The notes beneath the pieces are model-generated. The model saw only the letters and a program-made list of their open reading frames with translations. It did not search any database and was not told the origin of the DNA. From positions 3,968,001-4,032,000 of the forward strand of contig NZ_CP163435.1 of the NCBI RefSeq assembly GCF_041051975.1: 64,000 nucleotides of DNA, read 5' to 3'. Position 1 is the first letter of the stretch. The number at the start of each line of letters is the position of its first letter. This DNA comes from Streptomyces sp. R21. GTDB taxonomy: Bacteria > Actinomycetota > Actinomycetes > Streptomycetales > Streptomycetaceae. A program made the translations under genes and the position numbers. Positions 25,374 to 33,095 of this stretch are shown here, piece after piece.

Positions 25374-26930
25374 TCATATCCAGCCCAGCCGCCAGAGGCG
25401 GAAGACGCCGGTGCCGTCCGACAGATACTGGCCGCCGCCGACGTCCTCGCTGCTGAGTACGTACTCCTTGCCCTGCCACAGGGGAATCAGCGGAACGTCC
25501 CGGGCCACGGCCTCCTGCACCTGCCGGAAGTCCGCGGTGGTGCGGCTGCGGTCGCCGTACTGCTGGCTGTCCTGGATCAGCCGGTCGACGCTCTTGTCGC
25601 TGTACCCGTTCTTCATGGCGTTGCCGGTGCCGACGAGCGCGGCGCTGAAGTTGTCCGGGTCGGGGAAGTCGGCCACCCAGCCGACGGCGTACGCGTCCAG
25701 CTTGCCGTCGGCGTACGCCTTCTGGAAGTCGGCCCACTCAAGGCCCTTGGTCTCCACCTTGAACAGACCGTCGGCCTCCAGCTGCCGCTTCAGCTCGGCG
25801 GCCTCGGCAGCACCGGCACCACGCCCCGCGCCGTACCCGTAGGTGAAGTGCACCGGCAGCGACACGCCGGCCTCGGTCAGCAGCTTGCGGGCCTTCTTGG
25901 CGTCGGGCTTGGGATAGGCGTCGAAGAACGCGGTGGTGTGCCCCGTGATACCCGCCGGAATCAGCCCGTAGAGCGGATCGACGGTCCCCTTGTACGTCTC
26001 GTCGCTCAGCTGTTCACGGTTGACCAGCAGAGCGAGGGCCTGCCGTACGCGACGGTCGCGCAGGGCGGAGTCCGGGCGGACGTTGAGGAAGAGGTTGCGG
26101 GTCTCGGCGCTCTCGGACACGGTGACGCGCTGCTTGGTGTCGCTCGGCGAGAGACCGGAGAGCACCGAGGGCGGCAGCTGGCGGGTGGCGACGTCGACCT
26201 GCTTCGCCTTCCAGGCGGCGGCGAGCGCCTCGGCGCTGGTGTAGTAGCGCATCTCGATGGGCTTGCCGGTCTGCTGGATGGCGCCGTGGTAGTGCGGGTT
26301 CGGCGCGAGGTCCGCCCCCTTGTCCTTCGTATACGTCTTGAGCAGGTACGGCCCGCTGCCGTCGGCGTCGGAGCCGGAACGCAGGGCGTCCTTCGCGTAG
26401 AGCGAGCTGTCGACGATGGAACCGACGCCGGTGGCCACCTTGAACGGGAAGGTCGCGTCGGCCGAGACCAGATGGAAGGTGACGGTCAGCCCGGCGGCGT
26501 CGACGGAGCCAAGTGTGTCGAGCAGGGAGTCGGGACCCTGGTCGTCGTGGATCTTCCTGACCCGGTCGAAGGAGTACTTCACATCCTCGGCGGTCATCTT
26601 GCGCCCGCTCGGGAAGGTCAGGTCGTCCCGCAGGGTGCAGCGATACGTCCTGAGCCCGCCGTTCACGAACCCACAGCTCTTCGCGGCATCCGGCACCGGC
26701 GTGGCACCGCCCGACTCGAACGTCAGCAACGTCTGAAAGACATTGCTGAACAGGGCCCAGGATCCGGCGTCGTACGCCCCGGCGGGGTCGAGCGACGTCA
26801 CAGCGTCGGTCGTCCCCACCACCATGGTCCTGTCGGTGTCCTCCCCATCGGGCAGCAACTGCCAGCCACCCACCGCGATGCCCGCCAGCACCAGCAGCAT
26901 CGCCAAAACCCGCATGCGAACCGAACGCAT
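25374..26930 (-). CDS. Peptide/nickel-type ABC substrate-binding protein (SBP_bac_5), orphan
   Basis: A 518-residue protein of the oligopeptide-binding class. The N-terminus has a single hydrophobic helix (VLAMLLVLAGIAVGGWQL) and no lipobox Cys, so it is likely held by a signal anchor rather than by lipid. Family blocks are TTDAVTSLDPAGAYD, LRDDLTFPSGRKMTAEDVKYSF, LNVRPDSALRDRRVRQALAL and PDPDNFSAALVGTGN. No permease or ATPase gene lies beside it. ATG at 26930 has GGGGAGGGG just upstream; the open frame to 26999 has no such site. Several small hairpins lie directly before this ribosome site (26948-27041). Confidence 0.88.
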   Translation of the reverse strand: MRSVRMRVLAMLLVLAGIAVGGWQLLPDGEDTDRTMVVGTTDAVTSLDPAGAYDAGSWALFSNVFQTLLTFESGGATPVPDAAKSCGFVNGGLRTYRCTLRDDLTFPSGRKMTAEDVKYSFDRVRKIHDDQGPDSLLDTLGSVDAAGLTVTFHLVSADATFPFKVATGVGSIVDSSLYAKDALRSGSDADGSGPYLLKTYTKDKGADLAPNPHYHGAIQQTGKPIEMRYYTSAEALAAAWKAKQVDVATRQLPPSVLSGLSPSDTKQRVTVSESAETRNLFLNVRPDSALRDRRVRQALALLVNREQLSDETYKGTVDPLYGLIPAGITGHTTAFFDAYPKPDAKKARKLLTEAGVSLPVHFTYGYGAGRGAGAAEAAELKRQLEADGLFKVETKGLEWADFQKAYADGKLDAYAVGWVADFPDPDNFSAALVGTGNAMKNGYSDKSVDRLIQDSQQYGDRSRTTADFRQVQEAVARDVPLIPLWQGKEYVLSSEDVGGGQYLSDGTGVFRLWRLGWI

Positions 26931-26947
26931 CGGTTGCCCCTCCCCAT

Positions 26948-27041
26948 GCCACGTTCCCGTGGCCCCAAGCCACTCCCCCAGTGGCACACCGCACGCCACT
27001 CCCCAGTGGCGCGGATCACCTAATCACAGGTGTTTCACCTG
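26948..27041 (-). promoter_or_regulatory. Array of four short dyads upstream of the peptide-binding protein gene
   Basis: Four perfect 6-bp inverted repeats lie in tandem before the ribosome site: CAGGTG/CACCTG at 27027-27041, GCCACT/AGTGGC at 26995-27010 and at 26969-26985, and GCCACG/CGTGGC at 26948-26963. Spacers are 3-5 nt. Read as RNA (minus strand), the last has loop GGAA, a GNRA tetraloop, and ends 3 nt from GGGGAGGGG. They may be protein operators or serial RNA hairpins; both readings fit. Confidence 0.5.
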
Positions 27042-27113
27042 GGGGAAGAGGGTTTGGTTGAGATGAGAAAGAACTTACCGAGAGCGGTTTCCGGCCGATT
27101 TCACAGGGGGCTC

Positions 27114-28409
27114 TCAGGCTTGCTTCGAAGCCAGCTCCACCACGGTGATGTCGGAAGGCGCCCCCACCCGCACCGGCGGCCCCCAGGCCCCCGCGCCCCG
27201 GGACACGTACAGCTGCGTGTCGCCGTACCGTTCAAGCCCCGCGACGGTCGGATTGGCCAGTTCGGCGATGAAGTTCCCCGGCCAGAGCTGTCCGCCGTGT
27301 GTGTGCCCGGACAGCTGAAGGTCGACCCCGTGCCGTACCGCGTCATGGATCTGTACGGGCTGATGAGCGAGCAGCACGCAGGCGCGTGCCGTGTCCCGGT
27401 CGCCTAGCGCCTTGCCGAAGTCGGGGCCCTGTCCCTCGCTCTCCCCCTGGATGTCATTCACCCCGGCGAGGTCGAACCCGTTCACCTCGACCCGGGCGTT
27501 CTCCAGCGGGTGGATCCCCAACTCCCGTACTTCCTCGACCCATTGAGCGGCGCCGGAGAAGTACTCGTGGTTGCCCGTGACGAAGAAGGATCCGTGGCGG
27601 GCCTTGAGCTGGGCCAGAGGGGCTGCCGCCGGACCGAGGTCCTTGACGCTGCCGTCGACCAGGTCTCCCACCACCGCGATCAGGTCGGGCTGCGTGGCAT
27701 TGATCGTGTCGACGACCTTCTGCGCGAAGCCCCGGCCGAGGACCGGCCCCAGGTGGATGTCGCTGACGACCGCGATCCGGAAGCCGTGCGCGGAGCGCGG
27801 CAGCTTGGCGAGCGGCACGGTCACGCGCTTGACGCGCGGGCCGCGCAGGACGCCGTACGTTCCGTACCCGACCGTCCCGACGGCGGCAGCCGCGGCGGCC
27901 CCGCCCACCACCCGGGAGACGAAGAGCCGTCGGGAGGGAACGGAGGCGGAGACGGGAGCGGGGACGGACTCGGCGCTCTCTGCCGTGGGTGCGTCCGCCG
28001 GGAGCGGGTGCGCGGGAGGCGTGCTCCGGCGCTGCTCCGAGCCCACGGCGGCGAGCGGCGCCGGCGTCTCGTCGAGGAGGACGGACTGCCGCCGCTCGAC
28101 CAGGCGCCGCAGCACGGGCCGTACGGCCTCTGCGGCGAGCACCCCCAGCAACAGATAGATGGCCAGCGCCATCCACAGGAACCCTGGCCAGCCGACCACC
28201 CGTTGCACCCAGAACGGCGCCCCGGCCCGCTCGGTGGCCACCGCGGCCACCATCAGCACGGGCCCGGCAATCATCACCCCGGTACCGACGCGCCGCGCCA
28301 CTCCGGGCCCCCGCGTCGTGTCCCGCACGAGCCGTCGCCACACATACCAGTGCAGCCCGGCGACCAGGGCCACGGCGACAAGCCCCACCAGCACGAAGAC
28401 GACGACCAC
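27114..28409 (-). CDS. Membrane-anchored metallophosphoesterase
   Basis: Hydrophobic N-terminal part with four to five helices (VVVFVLVGLVAVALVAGLHW, VGTGVMIAGPVLMVAAVA, FLWMALAIYLLLGVLAAEA, then near residue 190 a Tat-like RRLFVSRVVGG segment before a short helix) followed by the calcineurin-like phosphoesterase domain: VVSDIHLGPVLGRG (D-x-H), VVGDLVDGSVKD (G-D), VTGNHEYFSG (G-N-H-E), LLAHQP and LQLSGHTHGGQLWP (G-H-T-H). All metal ligands are present. It resembles membrane phosphoesterases of the YkuE type. GTG at 28409 follows GGGGGA at close spacing and begins the first helix. The substrate is unknown. It shares a strand with the small membrane protein upstream, 31 nt away. Confidence 0.87.
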   Translation of the reverse strand: MVVVFVLVGLVAVALVAGLHWYVWRRLVRDTTRGPGVARRVGTGVMIAGPVLMVAAVATERAGAPFWVQRVVGWPGFLWMALAIYLLLGVLAAEAVRPVLRRLVERRQSVLLDETPAPLAAVGSEQRRSTPPAHPLPADAPTAESAESVPAPVSASVPSRRLFVSRVVGGAAAAAAVGTVGYGTYGVLRGPRVKRVTVPLAKLPRSAHGFRIAVVSDIHLGPVLGRGFAQKVVDTINATQPDLIAVVGDLVDGSVKDLGPAAAPLAQLKARHGSFFVTGNHEYFSGAAQWVEEVRELGIHPLENARVEVNGFDLAGVNDIQGESEGQGPDFGKALGDRDTARACVLLAHQPVQIHDAVRHGVDLQLSGHTHGGQLWPGNFIAELANPTVAGLERYGDTQLYVSRGAGAWGPPVRVGAPSDITVVELASKQA

Positions 28410-28440
28410 GTATCCCCCGCTACACCCGAGACAACAACCG

Positions 28441-28683
28441 TTACGCCGCGCGGCGCAAGGCGCGAATTCCGCGCAACCCGATGCCCCCGACGACCGTCCC
28501 AAGGACAAAGGAGACGACGGCGAGCGTCAGGTGCACCCAGAAGTACGCCGTCGGGTCCCCGGCGTCGTTGAACGCGAGCCCGCTGCCGTCCTTCCAGAGA
28601 TTCTTGACGAAAGTGATCCAGATGACCCAGCTCCACACCCCGAAGGCGAGCAGGAACCAGGAGACGGGGCGGCTGAGCTTCAT
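28441..28683 (-). CDS. SCO4848 family small membrane protein
   Basis: An 80-residue protein with two membrane helices: about residues 7-24 (VSWFLLAFGVWSWVIWITF) and 48-70 (FWVHLTLAVVSFVLGTVVGG), plus the basic end RGIRALRRAA. It belongs to the family named after S. coelicolor SCO4848, of unknown function and common in Streptomyces near the D-Ala-D-Ala carboxypeptidase gene, as here. Starts at 28683; about 90 nt separates it from the carboxypeptidase on the other strand, so the two are divergent and may share a promoter region. Confidence 0.9.
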   Translation of the reverse strand: MKLSRPVSWFLLAFGVWSWVIWITFVKNLWKDGSGLAFNDAGDPTAYFWVHLTLAVVSFVLGTVVGGIGLRGIRALRRAA

Positions 28684-28774
28684 ACGTTCAGTATCGCCGC
28701 CGTTCCCCGGCCGCCGCGGCCGGGGTGGGGAGTGCCACGCGACTTCACACGCTGTGCCATGTACGTTTCCGACC

Positions 28775-30085
28775 GTGCCCGCACCTCAGAAGAGCGTCAG
28801 GCGATCCCTGCTGGTCGCTTCCGCCACCGTGTTGTCCCTCTCGCTGACCGCACCCGCCGCCCTCGCGGCCCCGAGCCCGTCACCCGGTTCCTCCAAGAGC
28901 CCCTCGACGAGCCCCTCGTCCAGCCCCTCGACAACCCCGTCGGCGACACCCCCGGCCGGCATGTCGACCGTGGGCGGGGCGCAGCTCGGCCGGCCCGGCG
29001 CGCAGGCGAACCTCGGCACCGGCGCCCCCGTGCTTCCCAAGGACCTGACGGCCCGCTCGTGGATCGTCGCGGACGCCGAGTCGGGCGACGTCCTCGCCGC
29101 GAACAACGCGCACTGGCGGCTTCCCCCGGCGAGCACCCTGAAGATGCTCTTCGCCGACACGCTGCTCCCCCGCTTCCCGAGGACGATGAAGCACAAGGTG
29201 GCGGTCTCGGACCTGGCGGGTGTCGGCGCGGGCTCCAGCATGGTGGGGATAAAGGAGAACGAGACGTACACGGTCCACGACCTGTGGCTCGGCGTCTTCC
29301 TTCGCTCCGGCAACGACGCGGTGCACGTCCTGTCCGCGATGAACAAGGGCGTGGACCAGACGGTCAAGGACATGCAGGAGCACGCCGACGAGCTCCAGGC
29401 GCTGGACACGCATGTGGTGAGCCCGGACGGCTACGACGAGAAGGGCCAGGTCTCCTCGGCGTACGACCTGACCCTGTTCGCCCGCTCCGGCCTGCAGAAG
29501 AAGGACTTCCGCGAGTACTGCTCCACCGTCAGGGCGAAGTTCCCGGGCGAGACGAAGAAGAACAAGAAGGGCAAGAAGACCCGGGAGTCCTTCGAGATCC
29601 AGAACACCAACCGCCTCCTCGCCGGCGACAGCGACGTCAGCCAGTACCAGGGCATCGCGGGTGTGAAGAACGGCAACACCACCAACGCGGGCGCGACCTT
29701 CACCGGCGTCGCGGAGCGCGGCGGCAAGGTGCTGCTGGTCACGGTGATGAACCCGGAGAAGGACGAGCACAACGAGGTCTACAAGGAGGCGGCCAAGCTT
29801 CTCGACTGGGGCTTCCAGGCCGCGGACAAGGTGCAGCCGGTGGGCGAGCTGGTCGCGCCGAAGGGCGTCGAGACGAGCGCGCAGCCGGGCGCGAACGCGA
29901 CCGCGCAGGGCGGCGCCTCCACGAAGCCGGTGGCCGCGTCCTCCGCCGCGAAGGGCGCAACGAGCGGCATCGGTATCGCGCTGGGCATCGCGGCCGGCGT
30001 GCTGGTGCTGCTCGCCGCCGGGATCTTCCTGGTCAATCGCCGCTGGCCGCTGCCCGACCTGGTCCGTCGCCGCTCACGCCGCTGA
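28775..30085 (+). CDS. D-alanyl-D-alanine carboxypeptidase (peptidase S11)
   Basis: Trims the terminal D-Ala from peptidoglycan stem peptides, acting outside the membrane. A signal peptide (SLLVASATVLSLSLTAPAALA) is followed by a Ser/Pro linker, then the penicillin-binding fold. Catalytic motifs: S120-T-L-K123, S178-G-N180 and, in the usual KTG place, K298-N-G300. A flexible Lys-rich insert (KKNKKGKKTRES) comes before it. At the end a C-terminal helix (GIGIALGIAAGVLVLLAAGIFL) anchors the protein. GTG at 28775 is chosen for the signal peptide; its ribosome site is weak. The last 53 bases overlap the convergent membrane-protein gene at 30033. Confidence 0.9.
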   Translation: MPAPQKSVRRSLLVASATVLSLSLTAPAALAAPSPSPGSSKSPSTSPSSSPSTTPSATPPAGMSTVGGAQLGRPGAQANLGTGAPVLPKDLTARSWIVADAESGDVLAANNAHWRLPPASTLKMLFADTLLPRFPRTMKHKVAVSDLAGVGAGSSMVGIKENETYTVHDLWLGVFLRSGNDAVHVLSAMNKGVDQTVKDMQEHADELQALDTHVVSPDGYDEKGQVSSAYDLTLFARSGLQKKDFREYCSTVRAKFPGETKKNKKGKKTRESFEIQNTNRLLAGDSDVSQYQGIAGVKNGNTTNAGATFTGVAERGGKVLLVTVMNPEKDEHNEVYKEAAKLLDWGFQAADKVQPVGELVAPKGVETSAQPGANATAQGGASTKPVAASSAAKGATSGIGIALGIAAGVLVLLAAGIFLVNRRWPLPDLVRRRSRR

Positions 30086-31025
30086 CGCCCTCGTTCCCGG
30101 CGCCCTCCTGCACCTCGACCTCGACCTCCACCTCCGCTTCCTCCACGACCTCCTCCTCGATGTCCTCCTCGATGTCCTCCCCGCTCCGGGTAGCCGTCCA
30201 AGCAGCGCAGAACAGCACCAGCTTCGAGGTGAAGTTGATCCACAGCAGCAGCGCGACGGGCACGCCGAAGGCGCCGTACATGCTCTTCGAGGCGACGCCC
30301 TGGATGTAGCCGCTGAGCAGCAGCTTCAGCAGCTCGAAGCCGACGGCGCCGATCAGCCCGGCGGTGATCAGCCGCCGCCGGGTCGGCTCGACGCCGGGCA
30401 GCAGCGTGAGGACGTACAGCAGGAGGAGGAAGTCGGCGAGGACGGCGACGAGGAACGCGGCGATGCGCAGTACGAGGCTGCCCCAGCCGCCCCGTTCGAT
30501 GCCGAGCTGGTCCGTGGTCCAGCCCACGGCGGCGGAGGCGACCGTGGAGGCGGCGATGGTGACGAGGACGGCGCCGCCCAGGCCGACGAGCACGCCGCCG
30601 TCCTTGAGCTTGCGCATGAGGGGGTTGCCCTCCTCGTCGTCCCGTTCCCAGACCGCGCGCAGGCACTCCCGCATGGAGCCGACCCAGCCGATGCCGGTGA
30701 ACAGCAGCACGGCGCCCGCGATGAGGCCCACGGTGCCCGCGTTCGCGGCCAGGGAGCTGACGTCGAGCTGGTCGGAGATGCCGGGGACCTGGTCGGCGAG
30801 CTTGTTCTGGAGGTCCTGCTGCTGGCTCTTGCTGAGCGTGGCGGCGGCGATCGCGGCGGCGACGGTGAGCAGCGGGAAGAGCGCGATGAAGCTGATGAAG
30901 GTCATCGCCGCGGCGAGCCGCGTCCACTTGACCCGGTCCAGACGCTCGTACGAGTGCCACGCGTGCGTCGTCGTCAGCCAGGTGACCACCGGCCCGATGC
31001 CGGGAAGCTTTTTCAGCCAGTCCAT
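30033..31025 (-). CDS. YihY/BrkB family membrane protein
   Basis: A 330-residue protein with six or so membrane helices and BrkB family blocks: WTRLAAAMTFISFIALFPLL, GSMRECLRAVWERDDEEGN, LLLLYVLTLLPGVEPT and SKSMYGAFGVPVALLLWIN. The C-terminus is a long acidic, repeated tail (EDIEEDIEEEVVEEAEVEVE). Family function is unsettled (export or transporter-like; once taken as RNase BN). ATG at 31025 follows GGGGAGAATC. It ends the minus-strand operon after GtrA (13 nt overlap) and converges on the D-Ala-D-Ala carboxypeptidase gene with a 53-base 3' overlap. Confidence 0.87.
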   Translation of the reverse strand: MDWLKKLPGIGPVVTWLTTTHAWHSYERLDRVKWTRLAAAMTFISFIALFPLLTVAAAIAAATLSKSQQQDLQNKLADQVPGISDQLDVSSLAANAGTVGLIAGAVLLFTGIGWVGSMRECLRAVWERDDEEGNPLMRKLKDGGVLVGLGGAVLVTIAASTVASAAVGWTTDQLGIERGGWGSLVLRIAAFLVAVLADFLLLLYVLTLLPGVEPTRRRLITAGLIGAVGFELLKLLLSGYIQGVASKSMYGAFGVPVALLLWINFTSKLVLFCAAWTATRSGEDIEEDIEEEVVEEAEVEVEVEVQEGAGNEGVSGVSGDGPGRAAASGD

Positions 31026-31462
31026 GATCCGATTCTCCCCTCGCCGCGGAAGACCCATGTCCGGGTACCCCAGAACCGCAGAACGGTGGCGAGCACCATC
31101 CCGATCCCGGCGCCCGAGACGGTGTCCGCGCGCGGCGAGGTGAACCCGAGGCCGTAGTGGCTGACGGCGATGCACAGCAGCTGGACGAGGGCACCGGCGA
31201 CGTTCACGGCGAAGAAGGCCCCGTACTGGCGCAGCCCGCGCGCCGCGTGCCGGTAGGTGCCGAGCGCGTTGCCCGCGTACGCCACCGAGCAACCGGCCAC
31301 GAACGAGAGCGACTTGGCGGTGAGCGGGTCGAGTCCGACGGGCCCGCGCAGCCAGACGAAGAGGCCGAGGTCGGCGGCGTAGGCGAGGAGTCCGACGGTG
31401 GCGAAGCCGAACAGCTCCTGGAACAAGGGCCGTTGGGTGGTGCGTTGGGTGATGATGCTCAC
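31013..31462 (-). CDS. GtrA family membrane protein
   Basis: A 149-residue protein with four membrane helices: FGFATVGLLAYAADLGLFVWL, SLSFVAGCSVAYAGNALGTY, GAFFAVNVAGALVQLLCIAV and IGMVLATVLRFWGTRTWVF. GtrA proteins help move polyprenyl-linked sugars across the membrane; mycobacterial Rv3789, beside dprE1, belongs here. The GTG start shares bases with the UbiA stop (GTGA), and the end overlaps the BrkB start by 13 nt. In this setting the likely cargo is a polyprenyl-phospho-pentose. Confidence 0.88.
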   Translation of the reverse strand: MSIITQRTTQRPLFQELFGFATVGLLAYAADLGLFVWLRGPVGLDPLTAKSLSFVAGCSVAYAGNALGTYRHAARGLRQYGAFFAVNVAGALVQLLCIAVSHYGLGFTSPRADTVSGAGIGMVLATVLRFWGTRTWVFRGEGRIGSWTG

Positions 31463-32418
31463 CAGTTGGCCACCGCGAGCCCGTACATGGCCAGCCAGGC
31501 CAGGCCGATGACGGCGAGCGCGCGGTCGCGCAGGACCACGTCCTCCGGCTCGCCCGCCGTACCCCGATCGGCGAAGACGGCATAGCGCAGGACGGCCAGG
31601 ATGTAGGCCACCATGGACAGTTGCCGCCAGGGCAGGACGCTGGTGCTCGGCACGCCGCCCTCCTCCAGGGCCCACAGGCAGTAGCCGAGGACGGAGACCC
31701 CGGCGGCCAGCTGCCAGACGAAGCGCAGGTAGCCGGTGGTGTACTCGGTGAGCAACGCCCGTGTGGCGCCCGCCTTTCCGGCCATCTGGACGGCTTCGGA
31801 GTACCGCTTCGCGGAGACCATGAACAGCGCCCCGAAGCCGGTGGTGATCAGGAACCAGCGCGAGAGCGGGATGCCGAGCGCGAGTCCGCCGATCATCGCC
31901 CGCATCAGGAACCCGGTGGTGACGACGACTAGGTCGACGACCAGGACGTGCTTGAGGCTGACGCAGTAGGCGAGTTGCATGCCGAGGTAGGCGGTGAGCA
32001 GCGCCGAGGTGAAGGGCGAGCAGAGCCAGACTGCGGCGGTGGGGGCGAGGACGGCGAGGACGCCACCGACGGCGTACGCGACGGGGACGGGGACCTGCCC
32101 GGCGGCGACCGGGCGGTGCCGCTTGACGGGGTGGGCGCGGTCGGCGGCGGCGTCCCGGGCGTCGTTGATCAGGTACACGGCGCTCGCGCAGGCGGTGAAA
32201 AGGACGAAGACCAAGGCCAGTTGACTGAGGGCGTGCCGTGAGAAGAGCTGGCCCGCAGCGGCCGGGGCAGCGACGACCAGCACGTTCTTGACCCACTGCC
32301 GGGGGCGGGCGGTCTTCAGGAGGCCGAGCGCGAGACCCCCGGGGCGCGAGGTCTCCGTGGGTGCGCTACGGCGTCTGGTCGCGGCGCGGTCCGTGAGCAC
32401 TGCCGTGCGCTCAGCCAT
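31459..32418 (-). CDS. UbiA family prenyltransferase, decaprenyl-phosphate phosphoribosyltransferase type
   Basis: A 319-residue protein with eight or nine membrane helices. The first Asp-rich motif is N85-D-A-R-D89-A-A-A-D93, followed by RAHPVKRHRPVAAG, which is the NDxxDxxxDxxHPxKxxRP form found in DPPR synthase (mycobacterial Rv3806c) rather than in quinone prenyltransferases. It would join phosphoribosyl diphosphate to a polyprenyl phosphate. Downstream SAKRYSEAVQ is the second polar cluster. Gene neighbours PAP2 and GtrA, with dprE1-dprE2 divergent, fit the same pathway. ATG at 32418 overlaps the PAP2 end by 8 nt. Confidence 0.9.
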   Translation of the reverse strand: MAERTAVLTDRAATRRRSAPTETSRPGGLALGLLKTARPRQWVKNVLVVAAPAAAGQLFSRHALSQLALVFVLFTACASAVYLINDARDAAADRAHPVKRHRPVAAGQVPVPVAYAVGGVLAVLAPTAAVWLCSPFTSALLTAYLGMQLAYCVSLKHVLVVDLVVVTTGFLMRAMIGGLALGIPLSRWFLITTGFGALFMVSAKRYSEAVQMAGKAGATRALLTEYTTGYLRFVWQLAAGVSVLGYCLWALEEGGVPSTSVLPWRQLSMVAYILAVLRYAVFADRGTAGEPEDVVLRDRALAVIGLAWLAMYGLAVANW

Positions 32419-32953
32419 GGTCGGTTCCCATCCAGCGGGCGCCGAGCCGGGCCGTCAGGGCGCCCAGGGCCGCGCCGGCGGCGACGTCCGAGGGGTAGTG
32501 CACGCCGACGACCAGCCGGGACAGGCACATGGCGGCGGCGACCGGGGCGACCACGGGGGCGCCCAGCGCGCCGAAGGCCACCGCGGCTGCCGCGGCGGAG
32601 GTGGCGTGCGAGCTGGGGAAGGAGTGACGTCCGGCGGTGCGGACCAGCGGCCGCACGTGCGCGGGGCGCGGACGGCGCACCAGCCGTTTCACACCCATGC
32701 TGGCCAGGTGGGCGCCGGCGGTGAGCGCCGTGCCGCGCAGCCAGGCGCGGCGCCGCCCCCGGTCGACGGCCGCGCCCGCGAGACCCACCGCGAGCCACAG
32801 CGCGCCGTGCTCCCCGGCCCAGGACAGGCCGCACGCCACGGCGGCCACCCGCGCATTGGCGCCGTACGCGTGCACCGCCGACAGCAGCCGATGATCCACG
32901 TCGGCGAAGTCGCCGCCACGATCGTCGTCAAGAACGTCGTCAAGGTCATCCAT
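32411..32953 (-). CDS. PAP2 family lipid phosphatase
   Basis: A 180-residue phosphatase with the three PAP2 motifs: KRLVRRPRP (motif 1), PSSHA in GRHSFPSSHATSAAA (motif 2), and SRLVVGVHYPSDV (motif 3, with the catalytic His). It would remove the 5-phosphate from a polyprenyl-phospho-5-phosphoribose, the step given to mycobacterial Rv3807c, which lies beside the UbiA gene there as here. N-terminus is acidic (MDDLDDVLDDDRGGDFADVD). First gene of the minus-strand operon; ATG at 32953. Confidence 0.88.
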   Translation of the reverse strand: MDDLDDVLDDDRGGDFADVDHRLLSAVHAYGANARVAAVACGLSWAGEHGALWLAVGLAGAAVDRGRRRAWLRGTALTAGAHLASMGVKRLVRRPRPAHVRPLVRTAGRHSFPSSHATSAAAAAVAFGALGAPVVAPVAAAMCLSRLVVGVHYPSDVAAGAALGALTARLGARWMGTDHG

Positions 32954-33095
32954 GTGATCTCACTCTTCTAGGGAGTGGCCGCAGAATTACGGCAATCTAG
33001 GACGACATCCCATTAATCACCCATTTCGGTGAGGACCCGTGAGGGACAGGGTGATTAAGGCGTTATGCACCCTTTCCGGCGCTACGGTCGCGGTC

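Noticed and set aside
24861..27023. 720-residue plus-strand open frame
   Set aside because: Antisense to the RsbW-like and SBP genes, both of which carry clear family motifs.
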